DNA of 64,000 nt from Antedon mediterranea. Its lineage: Eukaryota > Echinodermata > Crinoidea > Comatulida > Antedonidae. Position 1 is the first letter of the stretch; the number at the start of each line of letters is the position of its first letter. This document shows, in pieces, positions 11,894 to 27,400 of this stretch. Where the stretch lies: positions 23,474,412 to 23,538,411 of the forward strand of contig NC_092675.1 of the NCBI RefSeq assembly GCF_964355755.1. Direction: 5' to 3'. The notes below the pieces were generated by a model. It was not told the origin of the DNA. It made no database searches and was given only the letters and a program-made list of their open reading frames with translations. A program made the position numbers and the translations under genes.

Positions 11894-14800
11894 TTAATTC
11901 TTAGGACAGAAGCTCTTCACTATTCCACCTGTCTTCTTCACACCAAGATCTTGCACTTCATCTTCTATAATCACATCCTTAATGCAACCGACAAAATCTC
12001 CTGTGGTGGTTATACCATCATGCATTTGATCATCTAGAAATTAAAGCATGATTAAAGTGTATAACAATTATTTTTGAAGAAAAATTGTTTTCGGTCAAAT
12101 GACCCCACTTGTTTGAAAAATTTAGGACTGAATAAACAAAACATAAACATACAGAAACCTTTCTGATAACGATCATAAAAGCCATTAAGTAAAAGTAAGA
12201 GAAAATATGTACATATACATTTTTCCAGACAATACATTCCAGAATGGAAAAATATATATTTTACTGGTTTTAGAATGATAGCTTGCAGGTGGATGTACTG
12301 GGGAGAGGATTCACATAACAAAATGTTTATCTAGCCTTACACGTTACACCCCTTCATAACAATAGGGACATTTAGAATACTCTATTATGTAATTTTTATG
12401 ATATGCACATGTTATTTTAAATAATGCTTTTATTAATACAGGTTTCAGCCTGGGTCTAGACAGCCTTAATTCAGAGACCCACTTGGCCTGACTTAAGCCT
12501 GTCATGAACACTGGCCCAGCGAGTTGGAATAGCTCCAAGGACGAGCGCTACTAGAGATTATAAGGTCAGACCATAAGGTCATTACGTCATGCGCTCACTG
12601 GCACGTCAACGTAAATGTCCACTTAATCTAAATGTTCATAACTGCGACAAGAGAACCATGTGAATGTAAACGTTGTGCACGTTCACTCAAATCTAATTCC
12701 TAATTTGATACTAACCTGGAACACCACCAAGATAGAATGCTTGGTTGTTTGTATTTGTTGCCGTTGTGCCTCCATCACCGTCACCATCTATGCCTGGTAT
12801 ATTGTCAACAAGAATGGACACAACTGATCTCTGCTTAGAAACTAGAAAACAAAAATGTAGCCCAAATAGTTTCATTGCAACAAGATGCATTTTGTAATGT
12901 TACAAATTGACATATCACTATTAATTAGCATTAATTTTATCTATAACCTATTGATTCTACCAGAATTTTTTTATTTATCTATACTTTCTCCGCAACAATT
13001 CTCCAGATACGTTGCATCAACCTACATTAACATTTCACAGTACATTGCTTATGGCAAGAATCATATTAATAATACTTAATCTTCACAAACAGTTGTTGTA
13101 ACTACACCAAATTCAATGCTCATAACAACAAAATTTTAGAATGGAGCACGTTTCAGGCTATTTTTAGCAGTTTTAATTCAATTCAACAAGTGACGAATAA
13201 AAATATAGTTAAAATTGATACATCAGCAGCATTCATTTTGCAAAACAAATAATGATCTGACTTACCAATTACAGAATGCCACTGGCCATCACACAAAGAC
13301 ACACCAGTCTGGTCACTTGTTGCCTCAAATGGACCATTACCATTGTCAGCACGGGCAATTAACTGCCCTCCAACAAGTTCAACAACAAAGAAATCTAGTT
13401 TAGCACGCACAGACATTATGACACCATCAGTTACTCTTGGCTTGATTTGGAACTCTACATTGAACTTCCTATAAACATTCAAGTTATCGCCTGTAATACG
13501 AAATAAGCAGAAATGTACATGAAATCATTCCCAAAAAGTACGAAAAATGTATTCAAATCTGTGTTTAAAAAGAAATTAACTTTGCATTTTGTGAACAGAA
13601 CAAATATTGAAATTTGGCGTTTGAGTGGTATTGTAAAACTACATGCTATCAAAGTTGTAAACATCACATTTTGGGAATGGTTTAGTTTTAGACAACATAA
13701 CTAGGGGGAGTATAAATATTAATACCAGTCACTAAAATAACAAAACAGATGCCCTTTAACTTACTTATAATTATATAGCCATCATTAACAAAAGTTCCAT
13801 CTTCCATTGAACCTTTGCATTGTGTGATTCCAAACTCGGTTTTCTCGCTGGCAAGGTCCACCAATTCACCATCAACATTGAACGTTAAATTCCTCATACA
13901 ACCTATAAAGCCATCACGGATCTAAGAAACAAAAATAGAAAATAGTAATAAATTATTATTTATTTCTATTGGATGGAGGCAATCTAACTCAAGAAGTCTA
14001 CACTAGCAAACTTTAGGTTCGAAATGTCAAGAAAACGCCCAAGTTCGCAAGAGAAGTTTCAAAAGTTTGCTACCAGTTGAAAACTAGCTTGGATTTGCAG
14101 ACGTTACGCTGTCCACCAAGTTTAGAAATAATCATGCCCGACCAATAAAGTTCAAAGTATTATTTACTTACGGGCATGTCGTTAGCTTCTACTTCTTCTG
14201 GTAGGCCTCCTACATATTGTTTACCTATATTGTTCAAAAACTTTCCAGTGCCTGGACTTTCACCTCTTACTTCTACTACACCATCAATACGAATTTCTCC
14301 AATCTGTAAATTTCTTTGTGCCTCAACCTAACATCAAATATATATAATAATTATACTGTATAAATCCAAAGGCAAATTACTGAAAAAATGACAATGCTGT
14401 GGGTATCAGTGGCTGGATCTCAATGGAGAAAAAAAAAGCGAAAAGCTAAATCAAAACGATAAGTAAAACAGCCAGAAAAGTTAGCAGAGATTTCGGGCAA
14501 CACTAGCCCTTCATCAGTGCAATTATACTGTGTATATATATATATATATATGCAAGCAAATTATATAGCATCAACTAATGGCAATAGGAAAGTAAAGAAA
14601 AAGATTAATGGATTACTTTTTTATAGTTTGACACACATTTTATTTATTTAGATATTTGTTTTCCCTTTTTTTTAAATGGTGGCCGTGAATTATGGTGACC
14701 TACCACACAGTTTTATCTTTATAGTATATTTCATGTTTTGTTCTTACTATTTATATACAATGTGTGTGGAAAACAAACAAATCAATTACTTACAAAATGC

Positions 14801-15488
14801 CATTCGCCATCATTGACAGTAGAATCACTTTCAATTACGCCAACACCTGAACCACAATCAAACCTGAATACAATTCTTCCATTTAACATATTAACACCTA
14901 CAAAGTCAATCTCTCGTCTGTCAGCAGTATAGTATATCATTGCATTTTGTGCTGTTGTTTTGATTTCAAACTGCAAAGTTCCTCTGCAAAAAATATGGTT
15001 TCTGTTATAGTCACACTAATTTTTCACCATAATGATCATGCATTTTTTTAATGTCGCATCAAGTTCCTGCATTATTGTTAGGTCTCGTCGCACAACATTA
15101 TCATTTTGTTCTATGTGCTAGCCATTAAATAGAACAATTAGCTGTTAAAATAAATGAAAAGAATTGAAAATTCCACAGAATAAAATATTCTTACTCTTTT
15201 CTGAGGTTTGTTTCATCGTATATTTTACCATCTGCATACTCAATCCTACTGAAAGCTTCGCTGCCGAACATGATGGCGCCCCTGTCTGCTGGATCAATGA
15301 TCGTGGCTTCGCCAGGTGCTGGTGGTTGAAGAGCACATGTTTGCAGTTGCATTGGAGTGCTCGACAACACTGATGATGCACTGGTAAAGGGTGGTAACGT
15401 AACAATGGCTGGCTCTACCAAAGTTGTCACTACGCATGTCCCAAAGTGTGCATTGTCATCTTCTAGTCTATCAGCAAAACTTAAGAGA
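11894..15488 (-). CDS. LAMA5-like: Laminin alpha: LG3-LG4 spacer, LG4 and LG5 domains, stop codon (exons 63-69)
   Basis: Exons 15195-15488, 14794-14983, 14172-14327, 13765-13921, 13266-13490, 12716-12841, 11894-12033, coding residues about 3166-3594. Exon 63 finishes LG3, then carries a proline-, serine- and threonine-rich spacer (from [14 protein letters not shown]) and enters LG4 at [10 protein letters not shown]4 shows [16 protein letters not shown] and NDGEWHFV, then QYVGGLPEE and [12 protein letters not shown]5 shows [20 protein letters not shown] and [10 protein letters not shown] and ends SFCPKN before TAA. LG4-5 of other laminin alpha chains bind dystroglycan and heparan sulfate. Exon 68 carries a small low-complexity loop rich in GDG, T and N. 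Confidence 0.95.
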
Positions 15489-18400
15489 CTGAAACAAAAC
15501 AATTGTGAGAATATTCAATGAACATTTAATATTTGTTTTAGAACAAACTTACTATGAATACATAGGCTAGACTTAATACGAAAGCTAATAGTTAGATATA
15601 AGTTTTGTTGTTGTAAATGAATACATTATAACATTATTATATTAATTATGATGGTTTTATTTGTGATTCAGAAACTTACCTTGTGTCTAATATTACATCT
15701 GCTATACATCCAATGAAGCCAATATTGCTCTGAGAACCTCTGCCTAGGACAAGTGGACCTCCACTGATAGAAAAGGCACTTTCTGAATTGAAAGCATCAA
15801 CTTCAACATCATCAACATACAGAGTTATCCTATCAAGAAAACATGACATATTCTAGTACTCAAATTTTTATTCACTAAACGAAATGTTTTTGTATTTATA
15901 TAGAGCTTTTAACAAGATGGTCCCAATGCAAACAACATTGTAGATTTTGAAATATTGGTATGTGAACAAACAATTTTGGAAGGTTGTTGGAAGAAACCAC
16001 CTGAAGATTGAGGTGCATCTTATAAAACATTGCAAAATCATATTGTTAAAAAAATGCATATTTTGCCCTATTATAATTACAATACTTTATTATTGTTTAA
16101 CTATCTTCTAGCTCCTTCCTATGTGTATGTTGTTAATCATTATTTTTATTGCTTTATGATAGAAATAGGAAGGAAAATAATGAATACGAAATGCAACTCT
16201 ATCACAATTGAAATTTTGAATCTATGACCAACTATTGACTGACCTATTGCGTTCTTTAAGCAGTGTAATTACATGCCAGTTACCATCACTGACATTCACA
16301 TTATGAGACAATGCAAATTCTGTTGATGACGATCCTCGACCTGTTACTTGCAGTGTACCATCTTCTAAGAATGCTGATATATGCTGTAAGTAGAAAATAC
16401 AAATGTTGACAAATTGATCTATTTTTTATTTTATTTTTTTTATTTTTTTATTTATTTTTTTTTTTTTTTATCTATAATATTTGTGTGTGAGTATATGTGT
16501 AGTCTAATAGCAGGATAGCCTTAAAACTAAAAGACAGATCTTTATATAGATATATGGTCACGGAAAATTCCATTGAAGTTTGAATGAAATCTAATATTTT
16601 ACTAATTTTTAAACAGATTTTTACGAAATTTTATATTTTATATACATACGTATATGTACGACTCCATTATATTTTAAGGCCAAAAAAACGGGTTGTAATC
16701 ATTTTTAAATCTCTGATTGCAACAGACAATCATTTTGGTTTTTTACCCAAAAAATAGTATGAAAATAGTAAAAAGAAATGTGTTATTCCGACTTGTTTTA
16801 ATGTATACCTTTGAATTCTCTTTGACTTCAAATACGACTCCAGCACTTTCAAGAGTGCGGAAACTGACTACCATTTTGAATTCTAATCCTAATGTAACAT
16901 CCGACATCTTGACAAAGCCTGGACTTTGTAAATTCATCATTCGAACATCCTACAAAAAACGAAATTATTAAAAATATCTATACATATCGTATATAGGAAA
17001 ATGAAAAATGAGAAAAATTAGTATGTATATAAGACCACACCGATGTATATACTTATGTGATCTACAAATTATAGTTTACTTTCAAATACAAATTAATATT
17101 CTACACATATAATGTATAAATGAGTATGGGTACCAGATACATAAATGAGTATAATCTAAAACTAAAACTACATGTTCAAATCCAGATACAGAATGTAGTG
17201 TACAAGATCCAATATTAGAACATTGGCAAGTGGTTTACTGTAGTCCTATCTAGACTAAGTTAAGGTGGGTAACATTGTTAGTAGAGTTTATGAAAAGACT
17301 GAGTAGATGGTAGGCTTAGCTTTAATTTAAAACGATTTAACCAACCTACTCTCACCCTTCAAATATTATATTCACTAGAATACTCACCCTGTGCTGGCAG
17401 CCAAAGAAGAATCCTTCCGATAGACCAGTATAATCTTGCAATTTCTTTGTGACTCCAGATATACTTACATCAGTAAGACAACCCAAAAATCCTTTACTGT
17501 TCACTACATTGCTATTCAAATAGATAGATCGAAAAGATACATTGTTACATCTTCTTTTAATCCAATTCTAACATGGTAAATTTACGATGATAAAATCATC
17601 TAAATACTATAGCACGCTTTCTAGACCTTTTATCGAGTATATATTAAGGTAAAGAATAGCAGATGTTCACAAAATCAAATCATAAGCATTATCAAGTTTG
17701 AACACATACTTATTGCCTCTCTGGCTGTTAAATGTCTTTTAAAATTATCGCATAATAATTACCTGTGTGGAAACTCTGTTGGATCGAGTAGGCCACCAAT
17801 TTGAATAAGTGCTTCTGTTTCTGTATCATCTGGTAATGTTCCTTGTGCAGTTACTAATATACGTTCATCACTACATTAAATTGTAATCATTGCAATGATC
17901 AATATGGTGATGTTGGCAAACAATGTATGTGCAGTTTAAAGAAATAAAACTATATTAATTCTTAAATAGAACATTTGTGTGATTCAACTGGAAATGGTTG
18001 ACAGCAATCACTTATAAAAAATAAAGATACCTCCTTCAATAGTTTCAACTTCAACCATAAGTGAATTTATTATATACAATATATATTAATATATAGGTGG
18101 CAATCCTGTTTACAAACTAAGTCTTTAGGAGCGGAATTGTCATCTGATGGGAGTTGAAACCAGGACCCCAAGATTAGGAGCCAAGCTTCAATAACTTTGA
18201 GAATGACTCATAAAATTGTGCTTTTATATAAATAATAACATACTTAATTTCAAGATTTCCTTTTAGTCCATTTCTTCCAAATATAACTTTGTAAAACTGA
18301 TCATCATTGTAGGCTTCTTCACTTTCTATCTCCAGTGATACATCATCCCCATTCTTGAAGTTCATCACAAGATGTCCGTTCCTGAGGGACAATGATAGGA

Positions 18401-21400
18401 AGTTCTGCTCATCGCCAGAATAGAACAGTAGACCATTGGCAGCAATTGACTTGAATGCAAGTTCCACAACAGTATTTTTATTTGTAGAGAGTGTTAGTGT
18501 GTCAAGTAGGAGATATGCTTCACCATCAAACTGACCAATGTTTGACTGATCTTCACTGGTACTAAAATATCAAAACAAAATCAAATTAATTTCAGTAGAG
18601 ATAATACCAAAGTAATTAATTAAGGTTAGTTAACCATTTCACTATGTACAACTACGGATAACCGGTACTACCATAAAATCCTTGAATAACCCATGAATTA
18701 AATAAATACTAACACTGCTTGACTAGTTGCTTGGATTCCTGTATACTCTTCAAAGTTCCATAATCCAATCACATGGTTATCAAAGTGCATTCCCTGTACT
18801 GTACCACGATATGAGGCAGCAACTACGCCATCAGGTATCTATTACATAAACATAACTTGTAGTCATAGGCAGTACAAAGAAGAAGAATATATCAATTTTG
18901 TCTAGCTGTTCATTTTGATTTAGTTCTCATTTAAAAATAGATCTTTATTAGGAAGCGTTCGATATGTGACGATCAAGAATCTATGAATCAGTTACATCAA
19001 GTTATGTATTGTGCACTTGAACATTGGAATATAATTTCTAACTAGATTCTTTCATTTTGGTGTATTCAGGGCAAGGCCATAGCGAACGGTTAAAAACAGA
19101 CGAGGCAAAGATGCTTTAAATATAATAATTAATATAAAACATTTTAGTTTGTTCTGGGAAATTTGGGTGGGTGGTGAAAATTTAAAATTAAAGACGAGGT
19201 GAGCGCCTCATCAGCCTCATGCTGGCTACGGCCCCGCAGGTGATAATTAGCAACAATATCTGTAGGTTCTAGTTTCTCACTAAACTTAAGCTCGCTAATA
19301 GAACGGTTAGTGTCTACAGCTATGACAATCTCAATTGATCACAAGGCTTAAAATGTTAGTCGCAGGGTTTTTCCCTGCTGCCGAATGTGACTGAGAATTG
19401 AGACAATTATTTTGCAATATTATTTTGGTAGATTTTATACTTAATACAGGTGACAACATAGTCTTTTGTAAGAAAACATAATTAATACTTACTCCTTCAA
19501 ATTCATTTGGAACGCCTCCAAGGAAAAATGATGCATCTGGGCTAAGATGTAAAATAGCTGCGATTGAATTTGATTGCTGTTCAACGACGTCATCTTCTTG
19601 ATCAGGTGTACTAATCTTAAGTGAAGCCGCACTCGCCAATCTGAAATTGTACAACAAATAAACATGTATATAACATTTGCAAATTAGTGAGATCATTTTA
19701 TGGTATATTATTATACTGTATTATTTGAGATTCTTCACTTCACTTAATGTATTGAAAGTTTCAACATATAAAAATGCATTAAGGCCTGTACACCACTCAC
19801 AATAAATAACAGTAAATAGAAAAATATAAATTTGAAAGAAGATGTTAGTTAACCCTTTTTGATCGGTATACCTATATATATATATATATAGATACTAATC
19901 TACACAGCGCTAAATTCCACACAAAAACAAAAATGTCATCATTTTGCATGACTTCACCAAGGACCAGGGAATTGTGTGAATAATATAAAATATACCTGGT
20001 GATGGCGACTTCATGCCAAAATTCATCATTAACATTCCTGTTTGAAATCAATCGAGTAGGTTCGTCCTCGCCCAAACGATAGATAACATTTAGACGTCCA
20101 TCCACAATTTCACTTGCTACAAAGTCATCCTGTAAAAGATACATTCATTAAAAAGTGTTAAATCAGTGGTGCTTTTCATGGTTCTTATGGTAGAACCAAT
20201 CTTCTTTGAGGTAAACCAATTGCATATTTACACTTTGAAAAAATCATAGTGTATGTTACAAATTTAGTATGGAGTCACCACAATGTACTAGCTTTAAATA
20301 GATAGAAAATAGACACTAGTGTATGGCTTCCAAAGGAAATGACCAGACACGAAGAATTTTATGGACAATGTTAACATCCAACACCAAGCAATTAAATAAC
20401 AAAGAAAAAACCTATATAGTATATTGATCTTTGAAATTACACATATGTTGGCTTTATTTTACAAGGAAATCGGACAAGAGAAACCGACCTGCTTAGTTGG
20501 GCCTCCATTGAAGAATAGAAGACCATCGGTTGCATTGTTGATGTTGAAGATGGTCTTGGTGTAAGTAGTGTCACTTGCTGGCAATGATCTAGCCTTCACA
20601 TATGAACCTTCATCTGAGAATGCCACTGCTAATTTGATCTAAAAAAAGAGAAGAATTTTAAAGGATTGGCATTTTAGCTAGGCCTAGGCCTGTACACTTT
20701 CCTTTCAACAAGAATCATTCTTACCTGATCTGCAGCTCCTCTGGCCTGCTCCACAAGTCGTTTGATATCACTTATGTCAAGTTCAATACCTTCCTGTCCA
20801 CCATCAACTTCATCAGCAGTAGTCTGAATACTCTGTATAAGGTCTCTTGCAGCTGATATTTGTACCCTTGAAGAATCCACTGCAATAAATAATTGAAACA
20901 TGTCCTTTAATCAAATTATACCACTAAATATACAGAAACTTATCAGTAAGAAAATTTAAAGTAGGATAGGTTATGATTTTTTGGGATATCCCTATTCAGG
21001 AGATATTTCATTGTTAAAGGAACAGTAATAATATGTTTTAACACTATGAAATTCTTTTGCAATTTACTTATGAAGATTATGAAAAAGAAAAACATGTATG
21101 ACCTGAAATAATATGGATTTTATCATATGAACTTGTTTATTGAAATAAAAAGAAAGAATCCCTATTCAGGACACCTCCTTTAAGAGGATACTTTGTTGCA
21201 TCTCGAAGGTGTCCCTTTAATAGGGTTCTGCAACAAATAATACACTTAAAGCATGCTTCATAACATTGAATTCTACATAATGCTCATCTCTGTTGTTTTA
21301 TTTGAATGCATGTTTTGTGATAGGTAACAATTGACTTACATTTGTCTTCTGCTTGTTTCAATGCGTCATTTGCAGCCGTTACGTCTCCATCTATGCCAGC

Positions 21401-24400
21401 CAATCTATCAGAATATTCTCCAAGCTCCCCTTGCAGCATCTCTACCAACTGCTTGGTTTCACTTGCAATGTCATTTGCTTGCATTGCTGTAGTAACAGCC
21501 TCTGACGCTGCATTTGAATCAACTAAAATTACGAAAATAATGAATTTAAATATAGTTTGAAATACTGTAGTACCAATGAAGGTTCAAAGCACAAGTTATC
21601 ATGTCTTCATTATGATCAACAGTATTTTCACATTACTATAGCATGTACATTAGATTAGACAAGGCTATATATAACTCATTCAGATTCATTTATACATCTA
21701 CCATTAGCTAATGATTTGTCATGCAGTTGCTTTTTGTTTTTGTTTTTTTGTTTAGGGGGGTATTTGACAAGTTCTTTTTCTGATCCCAGAAGCAGTTCTA
21801 AATTTAATGTTACCACTTAAGTTATTGTAAATGTATGCTGCTTTTATTTCTCTCCGTTTCTAAATGAATGTTGAATCTAAACATGCAATCTTTTCTGAAA
21901 TAAGGGTAGTTTTAAAACTTAGATCGACTTACTAGTTGGTAAATTAGCAATTGCATCTCGTATCATACGCAGCTGATTGCTAGTTTCATCATTTGTGTTG
22001 CGTAGTTCTTCCATACTTATTCGGGTTGCTTCCATCTTTGGTGCAAGGTCTGAAAAAAAAAACATTCATACTATTAAGTAAAAATCACTTTTTAGAAAAC
22101 ATTGCCATTTGAACTAACCGAATCAAACAACATAAAAGTAAATTAAATGCAATTAGCATCAGTGGTAGCATAGGGCATCTAAACATTAAGAAAACGGTGT
22201 ACACCCCTTGGTTGAAGCAACCTTCACTTTTAAAATTCTGTCTCATTCTTAAGGAACTAAACTTTATAACAATCTTCTGCAAGGAAAACACTAATTGTGA
22301 ATTATATTCATAATACATGTTTATCATGACACAAGTACCTCTGGTAAACATGACTTGCACTCACCATTGACTTCTTCCTTCAGTTCTTCTGTGTTTTTCT
22401 TTTGTTTCTCTCCTTTCCTTAGCAATCGCTGAGCTGCTCTAACTACTCCTTCAGTCTACAAAAAAGTTTTTAGTAGTATGAAGTAAATATAGTTTACTTT
22501 TATTTCATTTGATTAAAATTTAAGGAAAAGTTATGTAGATTCACCATTTGATAAAAGCATCTTGCCATAGAACACAGAAAAAAATTGGATTTCGTTTATG
22601 ACCTATGCCATCTTTCAATTCAATCCCCGACAAAAAGAATGTGTTGAATAATATAATAGTAGTTTTGCTAGGCAATGCGAAAGGAGTATATTTGTACATC
22701 CACTAAAAGTTTTCATATTTCATATTTCATATTTCTAGCAAAGTATTTACAGAAGTAATTTAACAGTACTGTATGCTGAAGTATCATTCCACTATTATTA
22801 TATTTACATTTACAATAAATTTAATTGTTGTAATCTTCATGTAATTGCTAACATGGAAACTGTCAGTCCATGGATAGTTGGATACAAGAATATCGCCCGG
22901 TAATACTGTAGTATACACAATTTGTTACCACTCCTTTACATAGAAGGTAGCCATTTTAGGCTTTTCGTGGTGGTACACAAATTGCAAAATAATCTAAAGT
23001 TGAGATATTAATCTTCAAACTTACATCTTCAAGAGCAGTTTCTGCTGCAGTATTCGCTGTACCAGCAGCTGCACTAGCACTGTTGATAGCTTCTATAATA
23101 TCTTTATAAGCATTTGCAGCCTTTCTAGCTTGTTCTGCATAAGCTGTGCCGACTTTAGACAATTCAACAATTTCCTTCGCATAGCTGGTGAGGTTTTCAG
23201 CATGTTCACCAGACTGAACAACTAGAGGTCTTACATTGTCCAGCGCTATCGCTAGAGCTGTAACAACTGGTTGAAGTCGATTGATGCCTTCATCCAGACG
23301 GGTGTAATCGGTTTCAAGTTTAGTGTAGGCATCGTTTGCATCCAGGAGGAACTGACGTGCAAGATTGAGCAGATCAAACCCTTTAATGATGTTTGATGTA
23401 CCATTATTGAATGATTCAATTGCAGATGCAATGGCAGCCTATAAAGAGAACAAAATGATAAAACTGGTTCTGCTGCTACGGCAATTACTTGATATATTCG
23501 ATATTAATAATTTCTATATTTTGGGTTTATACATTCTGTATTTTGTATTAATATTAATCAATATTAATAATACATACCATCTGTCTAAATTAACATGGTT
23601 GCACATTAAAGACATTGGTTGGTAGAGATTACGCCCATCACAAATCACAAATAGAGCAATATAACAAGATGTATATTACATACCTGTACTGCTGCTGCAG
23701 CAACAGAATTTGCATCATTAAGTTGATTTGAAAGTAGGCTTAGATTTGCTGCCTGCTCACTCAGGTCAATAAGCTCCTGTAGTTGGGCTATTACATCATC
23801 AGTGCTTCCAATCACAACAGCAATTTCATCTAGGAGTCCCTGAGACAGTTTAGTCAAATTCTTTGCAGCTTCCAATACTTAATATAAAAAATCATAAAAG
23901 ATTTGAATAGGCTATTTTGTAGTTTTAATAAATAATTATAATAATATATATATTTCAACAAAAAAAACTCAAATGTTGTTCTCACTTACAAAAAGATTTG
24001 GATTTGTTTATATTGGATCCAAGAGTTGTATATAACGTTCAAGTTGTATATAAACATTCCCATGTATGTGTGGATGAATGCAGTAGGAAAAATGTGTGCA
24101 GTGTCACATAGATTTTACAATATGTAATATTTATAGAAAATAAATCTGCTCTGCTAACTTTGCAGAAACACAACTTACATTCTTCAGCTGTAGATTTTTC
24201 TTTATTGGCAAGTTCTTCAGAATTAGAAAAATTTCTCGTTTCTAAATTTGCCACAATGAGCCTAGCTTCATCAAGCCTCTTTTGCACATCATCAGTTCCT
24301 TCTTCAATCTGCTTTGCTTTTTGATTATCTATCAATTCTAAAAATGTATACGAATACAAAATTGTTATGAGTGAGTGAGTGGCCGAGCGGTTAAGATAGT

Positions 24401-27400
24401 GGAACCGTAATCACGTAGCCATAACATCAATGGTTCAAGGCTCACCGACTCCATGGTTCTGGTGGTAGAACGAGTCTTCTCGGATAAGGACTATAAACCG
24501 TAGGTCCAGTGTACACATCTAACTCGTGTGCACTTTAAAGAACCTAGTACATCTTTCGAGACGAGTAGGGGGTTACCCCGTGTACTAGTACATCACAGCC
24601 ACTGATCACCAACTGTGCCCTCTGGGAGACCAGTCTTTGACTGAAGAGGTTACCCAGTATAAATATATATTTCAATCAATCAATCATGAAATTAGGAAAA
24701 TGAGAACATTCGGATTAGATCCAGCAGCAGTTCAGCACACTGCGAGCTACCTACTCATTTTGAATAATGTACCAATTGAACAATGTACACAGACTAACCT
24801 TTTACATCAAATCTAAAGGATAAGGCAATGAGAGTAAAGCATCTTGCCTAAGGATGCAATCAGTATGGAACCCATACCTATCACATGCTAGTCCGATATT
24901 ATCATTACACCATCAATCTTCGCTATAGACAGCACCAGACGCGATATTCCCAAACAGTCTCTAGAACGCAACTTGGCCCAACATTGCTTAACTTTGTTGA
25001 TGAGTTTCAACGCAGTATGCCTGTTAAGTTCAATTCATATGCCAGTAAAACACTAACCTGTAAGGGATTGGTAGGTATCATTTATAAACTTTTCTATTTC
25101 CACTGCATCTGCTAAAGTCTCTGCAGCTCCAATATTACCTTTAGCAGCAGCTTTCACTTTTGCTAGAGACTTTAAAAAAAAGTCCAACAATGTCATTAAT
25201 TTATTATTATAATAATTTATTGAAGAAAGTCGGGCAAAGCGCTTGGTTGATTGAATCTTGGAAAAAAGTTCTGAGTACACACGGCAACCATTGTGTAACA
25301 AAGATTACATTTGTTAACATAGTTTACTAGCATTACTCATCAGTCTGATGCATAGATTATTTGCAAAATAAAATTCTGAAATGCAATAATTGAAAAGCTT
25401 GACTTACATCCTGATCAATTTTGTCTGCATTTTCTGTTACATTATCTAAAAGTTGGTAGACTGGAGCTAAGCTAGTTGAAATAATAGTTGAAGCAATCCC
25501 TGCATCAGCCACACCAGGCTAAAAGAAATGAACCGAACATTATAATTAATTCAGAACTAAGTTTTATGACAATAAGACTACTATAAATATATTGTACAGG
25601 TTAGTTGCTGGTTGATCCTCCCCAACTACTCATTTACAACTGAGTGAACTGGGAGTTACAAAATTGAGACAGAATCTTTCGATAATAAAGTATACGTGTC
25701 AGAACCACACAGATACCACAAATACTCTCAACACTCATACTCGATTGGTAATATATTACACTGGTACACTACAACAGCCAATTTATTGTTTTTAATTATA
25801 AAATATATGTTTATATTCAATACTTTTTCTCACTAGGAACACTAGGCTTAAAATTGTGCCGCAATACCTTTAGTTCATTGTACAATGTATCATTGAGTTT
25901 ATCGATTGTTGCAAAGGCTTCTAGTCCAATAGAAACAGCTCCTGGTTTTGTGTTATTAACTTGAAACAACATAACATCCAACACATCTAATAGCGTGTGA
26001 ACACAACTATCACATGGCAAGCAACCTTGAGGTGTGAATACAAATCGTGCTTCACAACGATCACATCGTTTGCCAGTGGCTCCTGGTGGACAGATACACT
26101 TGCCTGAATCGGTTTCACATTCCAATAGTTCAGGACAGTTACATTCTGGAAAGCAAGTTTATTTTAATTATTCATTTTCACCTGCAAATTATATTAAGGG
26201 ATCCCTACAAAATCACCTTCTCCTCTAAAGGGGCTCATTTGTGAGATGAACTAGTACACATGGATAACCCCTACTCTTCCAAAAGATAAACCAGATTTGT
26301 ATACAAGAATTCCAGTTTTAATTCCTTTGAGACTTGGTTCTACCACCAGAAAAGTGGTCGAGGAGTGGCCTGATCATGTGCCAATTGTATCTTAAGGTTT
26401 GCGACACCTCTGCCGTAACTGCCACTTAATTAAGCGATTCCAGAAATGATTTGTTACTTACTTGTACAACCTGATGGACCGTAATCCCAGTAACCTCTTT
26501 GACACCTGTCACACTTATGACCTTCCACCCCAGGCATGCAAATACATGAGCCATCAGTTTGTAGGCACTGTTCGGTCACTGAACCATCTCCACATAAACA
26601 GGTTTCACAACCAGTGCACGAATCATAATTCCAGGTGTTGGGCTATGGAAAAAATTATTTGTTTGACATAAAATATTACATTACATATGTTATAGTTTGT
26701 TTCTTTTCATTTGATCGCTCTTGGTATTTTCTATAACAAGAAAATGAGAAAATTAACTAGAACATCTGGATAACTGACTCTCGTCCAGACAGCAATGATA
26801 CACTTACCCTACACTGGTCACATGTGTCTCCAATCACATTTCTTTTGCAATTACAGAAACCATTTGTGTTATCACACTGTTCAGTTCCACAGGTGTTGCA
26901 ATTACAACCTGATTTTATAATAAAAAATAAGTTTTAATGTATGAAAATATTATTCTAACAATTTGATGGAAAAGAGACCAAATACATATATCATCATAAT
27001 TTGAAAAAAAACACAGTGGGATGATTATATTTACATTTCACATTTCAATTAACGATTTCCAACTTCCAAATATTTGTGACATAAAACTTTTAAATCCAAC
27101 TACATTACTGGTTGTTACCTTTCCATGAGGCAGTTAAAACAAGAATTAAGAATAATAGTAATACTAACGTGAACAGTTCTTCTTTACAACTGCATCTCCA
27201 AAATAACCATTACCACACTGCTCACAGCTGTATCCATCATATCCTTCTAGACAAAGAAGACAAGCTCCAGTTGAACCACTGCATACATTACCAACAGCAT
27301 TCGGATCTAAGTTACCATTGCAAAAACATGGTTCACAATAACCACCCAACTCATCAGGGTTTCCGTAATATCCATTTTCACACCTACAAATTGAATAGTA

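Noticed and set aside
24366-24450. A functional leucine/serine tRNA gene
   Set aside because: The A and B boxes are present but the arms do not fold as a proper cloverleaf by eye, and the sequence continues into a body shared with other SINE copies.
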